Shown here: positions 58,991 through 64,000 of the stretch, piece by piece
Numbering within the stretch: the first letter of the stretch is position 1
How the letters are laid out: every line of letters begins with the position of its first letter
NCBI RefSeq assembly: GCF_000349325.1
Contig: NC_020504.1
Coordinates: 6,730,053 to 6,794,052 of the forward strand
Reading direction: 5' to 3'
Source: Streptomyces davaonensis JCM 4913
GTDB lineage: Bacteria; Actinomycetota; Actinomycetes; Streptomycetales; Streptomycetaceae
Length of the DNA: 64,000 bases
Made by a program: the position numbers and the translations under genes
Notes under the pieces: model-generated
The model's database searches: none
Seen by the model: the letters and a program-made list of their open reading frames with translations, nothing else
What the model was told of the DNA's origin: nothing

Positions 58991-60412
58991 TCAGCTGGCG
59001 AAACTCATTTCGCCGCCCAGATCCGCGGGCGTGTGAGCGTCGCGCTCCGCGGACCGGGCGGCCCCGGCGGCGGGGGTGTCGGCCGTGCCGTCGCCGAAAC
59101 GATCCAGCTCGGACACGACATGGCGGACGAGCGCGTGGATGCGGTAGTCGTACTGATGATCCCGGTTGATCTGCACCAGTGAGGCGTCCGCCAGCTCGGC
59201 CAGCAGGTGCACGACCCGCATCGTGTCCAGGTGGCGGCTCGGCCGCATGCCCAGCACGTCGTTGAGCGAGAAGCCGTCCGGCAGGGCGACCAGGTCGCGC
59301 AGCAACTGGCGGTGCGGTGCGGGCAGCAGGTCGTAGCTCCAGCGCACACTGTCCGACAGGGTGCGGTGTGCGCTCAGGCCGCCCGCGTCGACCTGGTCGA
59401 GCAGGTGGAACAGGAACTTCTCGTTGAGCATGGAGTTCAGCGGCAGCGATCTGAGCCGCTGGGCCGCGATCTCGATGGCCAGCGGCACACCGTCCAGGAT
59501 CCGGCACAGCCTGGTGACCAGCGGCAGGTGATGGGCGAGATCGAGCGTGGGCAGGCCGGCCTGCACCCGGCGCAGGAGGAGCTCGACCGCGCTCGGTACG
59601 GCCATCTCGCGGCCCTCCCCGTCGTCGACCCGCAGCGGCTCGACCTCCCAGGTCTCGGCCGGTCCCGCGGTCAGCGCCCGGCGCGAGGTCACCAGCAGAT
59701 GCAGTCCCGGGTGCTCGTCGAGCAACTGCCGTGCGACCCGGGCGGTCTGGTGCGCCACGTGCTCGGCTCCGTCCAGGACGAGCAGCCGCCGGCCGCCGGG
59801 GGCGGGGTCCGCCTCCTCGGTCAGCTCCCGTGTGACGCGCGTCAACTCGGCACGTGCGGCGGCGGCGTCGAGGTGTTCGGGCGGGCAGTCGCGCAGCTCC
59901 GCCACGGCCACGCCGCCGCGGAACAGCGGGCGCAGCCGGGATGCCGCCGCGAGCGCCAGCCGGGTCTTGCCGACCCCGCCGGGGCCGGTGAGAACGACCA
60001 GCCGACTGCGCTGCACGCAGGCCAGGACATGGCGCATGTCGGCCTGGCGGCCCACCAGCGGATCGCCGAGCGACCGTGGACCACGCCACGGCGACAGCGG
60101 CGGCGTACCGCCGCGGTGCGCCGCCGAGGACTGTTCGGGCACCGCCACCCAGCCCGGCCGGTCCCAGGGTGCCGTCTCCGACAGCGGCACGTGCGCCGCT
60201 CCCAGGGCGTTGAGCAGCAGAGAAACGGAAGTGCGGCGCGGGTTGGTGTTGGAGCCCGTCTCCAGATTGCGGATGGTGCGGACACTGACGCCGGATCGTT
60301 CGGAAAGCTCTTCCTGCGTCCAGCCCGAAATTCTTCGCTGGTTCACCAGGAAGTCCCGCAACTGATGAATATCCGCACCGTCGAATGAAATGAACTCATT
60401 CTGGCTGACCAC
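58991..60412 (-). CDS. XRE/NB-ARC-type cluster regulator
   Basis: A 473-residue regulator. An N-terminal XRE helix-turn-helix (about 15-70: WTQEELSERSGVSVRTIRNLE) is joined to an NTPase domain with Walker A GPGGVGKT, Walker B RLLVLDGAEH and the sensor LLVTSRR, then DGVPLAIEIAAQRL and a winged-helix-like end. It lacks the long TPR region of AfsR/SARP or LAL regulators. It is likely pathway-specific. The GTG at 60410-60412 has GGGGA upstream; the frame stays open farther upstream but without a regulator-like sequence. Confidence 0.83.
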   Translation of the reverse strand: MVSQNEFISFDGADIHQLRDFLVNQRRISGWTQEELSERSGVSVRTIRNLETGSNTNPRRTSVSLLLNALGAAHVPLSETAPWDRPGWVAVPEQSSAAHRGGTPPLSPWRGPRSLGDPLVGRQADMRHVLACVQRSRLVVLTGPGGVGKTRLALAAASRLRPLFRGGVAVAELRDCPPEHLDAAAARAELTRVTRELTEEADPAPGGRRLLVLDGAEHVAHQTARVARQLLDEHPGLHLLVTSRRALTAGPAETWEVEPLRVDDGEGREMAVPSAVELLLRRVQAGLPTLDLAHHLPLVTRLCRILDGVPLAIEIAAQRLRSLPLNSMLNEKFLFHLLDQVDAGGLSAHRTLSDSVRWSYDLLPAPHRQLLRDLVALPDGFSLNDVLGMRPSRHLDTMRVVHLLAELADASLVQINRDHQYDYRIHALVRHVVSELDRFGDGTADTPAAGAARSAERDAHTPADLGGEMSFAS

Positions 60413-60719
60413 TGAGATCCCCCATGTATGCAGTGAGTTCAGTGCTGCTCCTGCATATCCCGAATGGCGCGATCGATCCGGCCGGTACCGCTTCACCCAT
60501 GGCCGCACCCCCGTTCGCATGTATTCGGGACCGGAAACAGTCACTCGCACGCGAGGGCAGTCCCTGTTGAGCGGTAAATGTCGACAACAAGACACAGGGG
60601 TTGCCCTTGGCCAGAACCGGACCTTACTCGACGAAGCATTCGAGTGGGAGTTGAGGTCCTGGCAGGAAAGAGTCACATGGTCATTCGGTGTCATCCTCGC
60701 CGTATTCACTGAATTTGGT
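60413..60719. other. 307-bp intergenic region between regulator and PPTase genes
   Basis: It separates two leftward genes and is less GC-rich than its surroundings. It should contain the promoter of the XRE/NB-ARC gene. I see no copy of the TGCCTGG motif here, no clear terminator, and only a 64-codon open frame (60396-60590) that overlaps the regulator start and has no recognisable features. Confidence 0.6.
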
Positions 60720-61403
60720 TCAATGCCCCGTCGTGGCTGCCACGGGGAGTGCGACCACGGCCAGCAAGTGCCCCGAGGACACCGCCCAGCGACCCGTGAA
60801 GTCCGCCGCCGGTATTTCCCGGCGGAGCCGCCCGGAGTCCGGGGCGACACCCCCGAACGTGCCGTCGGCGCGCAGCCGGACCCGGAACTCCCGAACCCCG
60901 AAACGCGCCCCGAGCCACGGGGAAAACGCCTTGTAGGCCGCCTCTTTGGCGCAGAACAGCAACCGGTCGAGGGGCAGCTCGCAGGCACCGGCGAAGTCCT
61001 CCCGCAGCCGACGCGCCTCCGCTTCCGTCACGATGCGCCTCGCGACCACGTCCGGCAGGCTCCGGCAGGGCTCCGCGTCGATGCCGAGCCCCGCGAAGTC
61101 GGCGGCCCGCGCAACGGCGGCGGCCCGGTATCCGGGGCAGTGGGTCATACTCCCGACGATCCCGGCCGGCCAAACCGGCGCGCCGAGGGGTCCGGGCACG
61201 AGCGGCCCGGGGGGCACCCCGAGCGACGCCAGAGCCCGGCGGGCGCAGCCGCGCACCGTGGTGAACTCCGCGCGCCGGTCGTCCAACACCCCATCGACCA
61301 GGGCTCGTTCGGCGGGGAACAGGTCCACCGCGGCATCCGGTCCGTCGTCGCCGAACGCCTCACCGGCATGGACGCCGAGGGGGACCAGGTCAGCAATCAA
61401 GCC
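60720..61403 (-). CDS. 4'-phosphopantetheinyl transferase (EntD/Npt type)
   Basis: A 227-residue PPTase. The family motifs are visible: the early GVHAGEAFGD, SMTHCPGYRAAAVA, the Mg-binding GIDAEP and the FCAKEAAYKAFSPW signature. It converts apo carrier domains to holo form with CoA and probably serves the seven carriers of this cluster (six in the NRPS proteins plus the ACP). I prefer the TTG at 61401-61403 (MIADLVPLG), with GGAG upstream, because it matches where the family begins; a GTG six codons earlier (61421) is possible. Confidence 0.88.
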   Translation of the reverse strand, partial: GLIADLVPLGVHAGEAFGDDGPDAAVDLFPAERALVDGVLDDRRAEFTTVRGCARRALASLGVPPGPLVPGPLGAPVWPAGIVGSMTHCPGYRAAAVARAADFAGLGIDAEPCRSLPDVVARRIVTEAEARRLREDFAGACELPLDRLLFCAKEAAYKAFSPWLGARFGVREFRVRLRADGTFGGVAPDSGRLRREIPAADFTGRWAVSSGHLLAVVALPVAATTGH

Positions 61404-61541
61404 ACAACTCCGGCCACACACGGCTTGTTTCGACAGTGCACATGTGAGCTTCCTGTGATGAACATGACCCTCGTGTGAGGATGGAGTGCGGCAACACCTG
61501 AGGTATGGGACGAGCTACGGGGAACACGGGGGCGTGGCCGA

Positions 61542-62519
61542 ATGCTGGAGAGGTTGGGGCTCGACGACACTGCGGGGGCAGTGTACGAACACCTCATCAC
61601 CGACCATGACCCGGACCAGGACACTGACCACCTGGCCCGGCGTCTGGAACTGACCGAGGACGACGTGCGCACGGCGCTGAAGCGACTGGAGGAACTGAAC
61701 CTGGTCCAACCGACCGGCGACGGCCCGGCCCGGCCGGTGGATCCGCGGCTCGGCCTCAAGGCCCTGCTCTTCCGGCAGATGTCCGGGATCGAGGCGCAGT
61801 TGCTGGCGTTCGAGCAGGACCGGGCCGCCGTGCTGACCCTGGTCGACAAGTACGCCAGGCACGCGGGCCACCGGGGCGCGGCCGAGGGCGTCGGCGGCGA
61901 GTACGTCACCGGGCGCGAGGCCGTGGCCGGCAGGCTGTCGGAGCTGGCCGACGCCGCCGGCACCGAGTGGCTGGCCTTCGCCCCGGGCGGTGCACCGTCC
62001 GTGAGCTGGCTGGAGTCCGTGCAGTCGCTCGTGCGCCAGGTACGCGGGCGCGGCGTCGCCGCCCGTACGGTCTCCACCGACAGCATCCGGGGCGGAACGC
62101 AGTGGGCGGACTTACCGCGCACCGGGGTGCGCACGGTGCCCTCGCTGCCCGTACCGATGCTCATCGTCGACCGGTCCACCGCGTTGCTGCCGACCGAACC
62201 GGCCGCTCCCTGGCGCGGCGTTCTCCAGCTGTCCGCACCAGGCGTACTGGAGGCCCTGATCGCCCTGTTCGAGGGCGTGTGGGCGAGCGCCGTCCCGCTC
62301 GGCGGTGTCGAAGCGCGCCCCGCCGAGGGCGGGTTGAACCCGCGGGAGCGGGAAGTGCTGCGGCTGCTGGCACGCGGCCTCAACGACGACGCCGTCCGCA
62401 GACGGCTCGGCCTCTCCCTGCGCACGGTGCGCAGAATCGTCGCCGACCTGTGCACCCGCCTGGGCGCGGCCAGCCGCTTCGAGGCGGGCTACCTGGCCGC
62501 CAAACGCGGCTGGATCTAG
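61542..62519 (+). CDS. TrmB/LuxR-type transcriptional regulator
   Basis: A 325-residue regulator with a TrmB-like winged helix at the N-terminus (about 1-70: TDHLARRLELTEDDVRTALKRL), a central sensor-like domain (about 95-245) and a LuxR-family helix-turn-helix at the C-terminus (about 265-325: LNPREREVLRLLARGLNDDAVRRRLG). This layout is usual for cluster-situated activators. Codon 191 is TTA. It is divergent from the PPTase gene and lies just upstream of the exporter. It is my first candidate for the protein that binds the TTGCC/TGCCTGG repeats. Confidence 0.88.
   Translation: MLERLGLDDTAGAVYEHLITDHDPDQDTDHLARRLELTEDDVRTALKRLEELNLVQPTGDGPARPVDPRLGLKALLFRQMSGIEAQLLAFEQDRAAVLTLVDKYARHAGHRGAAEGVGGEYVTGREAVAGRLSELADAAGTEWLAFAPGGAPSVSWLESVQSLVRQVRGRGVAARTVSTDSIRGGTQWADLPRTGVRTVPSLPVPMLIVDRSTALLPTEPAAPWRGVLQLSAPGVLEALIALFEGVWASAVPLGGVEARPAEGGLNPREREVLRLLARGLNDDAVRRRLGLSLRTVRRIVADLCTRLGAASRFEAGYLAAKRGWI
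62112..62114 (+). other. TTA codon in the TrmB/LuxR regulator
   Basis: In-frame TTA (codon 191, in WADLPR). TTA codons are rare in Streptomyces and need the developmentally controlled bldA tRNA, so this would delay production of the regulator until late growth. Confidence 0.85.
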
Positions 62520-62566
62520 CCCGGTTGTGCGGGCCCGCGGGGGCAGCGGCAACTTTCTCCCGGGAG

Positions 62567-62585
62567 TTGCCGGTGCACTGCCTGG
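62567..62585 (+). promoter_or_regulatory. Cluster direct-repeat motif, exporter gene
   Basis: TTGCCGGTGCACTGCCTGG, 93 bp upstream of the MFS start codon. It also forms the right arm of a small hairpin (CGGCAACT / AGTTGCCG, 62547-62572) that could end the regulator transcript. Confidence 0.65.
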
Positions 62586-62639
62586 CCGGTGCCACGGCGA
62601 GTCGACCAGCATGCTGGTCGAACGTCCATGGCACCGGCC
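62584..62639. repeat. Nested palindrome upstream of the exporter gene
   Basis: Outer arms GGCCGGTGCCA / TGGCACCGGCC (11 bp), then 7-nt unpaired stretches on each side, then the perfect 20-bp palindrome TCGACCAGCATGCTGGTCGA. It lies between the cluster motif and the MFS start codon and could be an operator for a dimeric repressor or an mRNA hairpin. Confidence 0.75.
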
Positions 62640-62678
62640 TGGACAAATGGCCTGGTGAACGGGGGCGGGCGGAGGGCG

Positions 62679-64000
62679 ATGGCACAGTCACCTCCCGAGG
62701 AGACCGACGGCAGCGGCGAGGCCGAGCGGTCCGAAGAGAGCGCGCAGACCAAGGGCGGCGAGGAGCGAGCGCCGTCGCTCTGGCGCAACCGCGACTATCT
62801 GTCCTGGTGGACCGGCAACGGCCTGTCGACGCTGGGCACCAGCGTCTCGACGCTCGCCTTCCCGCTCCTGATGCTCTACGAGACGGGATCCGCGACGCAG
62901 GCCGGCACCATCACCGTCCTGCACATGCTCGGCAAACTCGGCACCCTCGCGGTGGGCGGGGCACTGGCCGACCGGATCTCCCGCCGCGCCATCCTGTGCG
63001 TCGTCCCCCTGATCGAGGCGCTGGCGATGGGCGCGGTCGCCCTGCTGGTGTACCGGGGTGATCCGGCCGTCCTCGCGCTGGATCTGCTGGCCCTGGTCAG
63101 CGGGCTCGCGGCGGGCCTGAAGATCGGCGTGTCGACGCCGGTGCTGCGCCGGGTCGTGCCCAAGGAGCAGATCGCGAACGCGACGGCGCAGGGCATGGGC
63201 CGCGACATGGTCCTCCAGCTCCTCGGCGCCCCGCTCGGCGGTCTGCTGTACTCCGCGGCCCGCTGGATCCCGTTCCTCTTCGACGCCCTCTCCTTCGTCT
63301 TCGTCACCCTGGGCACCCTGTTCATCCGACGGCCGCTCGGCCCGGACCGGAAGAACGACGAGCAACGGCCCGGCCTGCTCACCGAGATGGGCGACGGCCT
63401 GCGCATGATCAGGCGCAGCGACTATCTGCGCTTCACCATCGCCTGGGGAGCCCTGCTCAACACCGTGGCGCAGGGGTTCACGCTGCTGTTCATCGTGCTC
63501 GTGCAGCACCGCGGCGGCAGTCCCACGGCGGTCGGCGTCGTGACCTCGCTCGCGGTGGCCGGGGGTGTCGTCGGCGCCGTGCTCGGGCCGACGCTGATGC
63601 AACAGCTGGGGGCGCGGCGGGTCCTGCACGCCGCCGCCTGGATCTTCGTGGCGTCGTTCGCCGTCGTGGGCCTGGTCCCCGAGCCCTGGCAGATCGGCCT
63701 GGTCATGATGGTCGGCATGATCAGCATGGTGCCGATGAACGTCGTCACCGAGTCGTACGAGGTCCGGCTGGTGCCGGACGCCTACCTGGGCCGGGTCGCC
63801 GCGACGAGCCGGTTCTGCTTCCAGGGCGTGCAGTGGGTCGGCCCGCTGGCGGCGGGCGTCCTCGCCGACACCCTGGGACCGGAGTCCGCCGCCCTGGTCC
63901 TGGCCGGTGTCATGGCCGTGCTGGCCGTCGTCCTGCACCTCGGCCGACGCAACCTCGCCCTCCTGGACAGCCCCCTGGCCGACGTACAGGAACTCCCCGC
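62679..64000 (+). CDS. MFS exporter (EntS-like), cut by window edge
   Basis: The first 440 residues of a major facilitator superfamily transporter. A hydrophilic N-terminus of about 35 residues leads into LWRNRDYLSWWTGNGLSTLG and the loop motif GGALADRISRRAILC. Around ten hydrophobic helices are visible, of the EntS/tetracycline-pump type (LRRVVPKEQIANATAQ). Its place at the end of the cluster under the shared motif suggests product export or self-resistance. The ATG at 62679 follows GGAGGGCG. The frame is open at the right edge. Confidence 0.88.
   Translation, partial: MAQSPPEETDGSGEAERSEESAQTKGGEERAPSLWRNRDYLSWWTGNGLSTLGTSVSTLAFPLLMLYETGSATQAGTITVLHMLGKLGTLAVGGALADRISRRAILCVVPLIEALAMGAVALLVYRGDPAVLALDLLALVSGLAAGLKIGVSTPVLRRVVPKEQIANATAQGMGRDMVLQLLGAPLGGLLYSAARWIPFLFDALSFVFVTLGTLFIRRPLGPDRKNDEQRPGLLTEMGDGLRMIRRSDYLRFTIAWGALLNTVAQGFTLLFIVLVQHRGGSPTAVGVVTSLAVAGGVVGAVLGPTLMQQLGARRVLHAAAWIFVASFAVVGLVPEPWQIGLVMMVGMISMVPMNVVTESYEVRLVPDAYLGRVAATSRFCFQGVQWVGPLAAGVLADTLGPESAALVLAGVMAVLAVVLHLGRRNLALLDSPLADVQELP

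Noticed and set aside
60396..60590. 64-codon frame on the minus strand upstream of the XRE/NB-ARC gene
   Set aside because: It overlaps the regulator start, has no ribosome-binding site or recognisable sequence, and lies in a promoter region.

Overview
The window is high-GC actinobacterial DNA and looks like a Streptomyces chromosome. GTG and TTG starts are common, a Scr1-type regulator sits next to a DUF397 gene, a rifamycin-associated element precedes a helR-like gene, and one regulator gene carries a TTA codon. I saw no rRNA, tRNA, CRISPR array or intact insertion sequence.

Positions 1-29.8 kb are ordinary chromosome. They carry small metabolic and stress genes (ketopantoate-reductase end, alpha/beta hydrolase-GNAT-DUF1801 operon, helR with its RAE, DedA, Cu/Zn SOD-like, DoxX under an iron box, FAD/NAD(P) protein, PhoD phosphatase, secreted HNH nuclease). 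These are followed by a manganese (yybP-ykoY) riboswitch with a GDT1-type exporter, a HAD phosphatase, an MFS pump fused to a winged-helix domain, FHA, O-methyltransferase and DUF2330 genes, a GT87-PAP2 fusion, a steroid-type P450 and a FadA5-like thiolase behind a KstR-like operator, then a DUF397/Scr1/ATPase set and a Fic gene.

Positions 29.9-64 kb hold a lipopeptide (NRPS) biosynthetic cluster that runs off the right edge. Left to right: a leftward operon of type II thioesterase, TauD-like oxygenase, NRPS-A (C-A-PCP-PCP-E-C-PCP), MbtH and amidinotransferase; a rightward diiron oxygenase; a leftward fatty acyl-AMP ligase; a rightward operon of NRPS-B (C-A-PCP), NRPS-C (C-A-PCP-C-A-PCP), VioC/AsnO-family oxygenase, SDR and P450; a second leftward type II thioesterase; a rightward ACP and acyl-CoA dehydrogenase pair; an XRE/NB-ARC regulator; a phosphopantetheinyl transferase; a TrmB-LuxR regulator; and an MFS exporter.

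Proposed logic (inference): the ligase loads a fatty acid on the ACP, the dehydrogenase and perhaps the diiron enzyme desaturate or oxidise it, and NRPS-B, NRPS-C and NRPS-A add in turn a hydrophobic residue, a probable guanidino residue, a second hydrophobic residue and D-Asn. The last C-PCP unit has no adenylation domain and no thioesterase domain is fused anywhere. A shared direct-repeat motif (TTGCC-N7/8-TGCCTGG) lies upstream of seven cluster genes, oriented toward each, and looks like the cluster's operator. I do not recognise the product.
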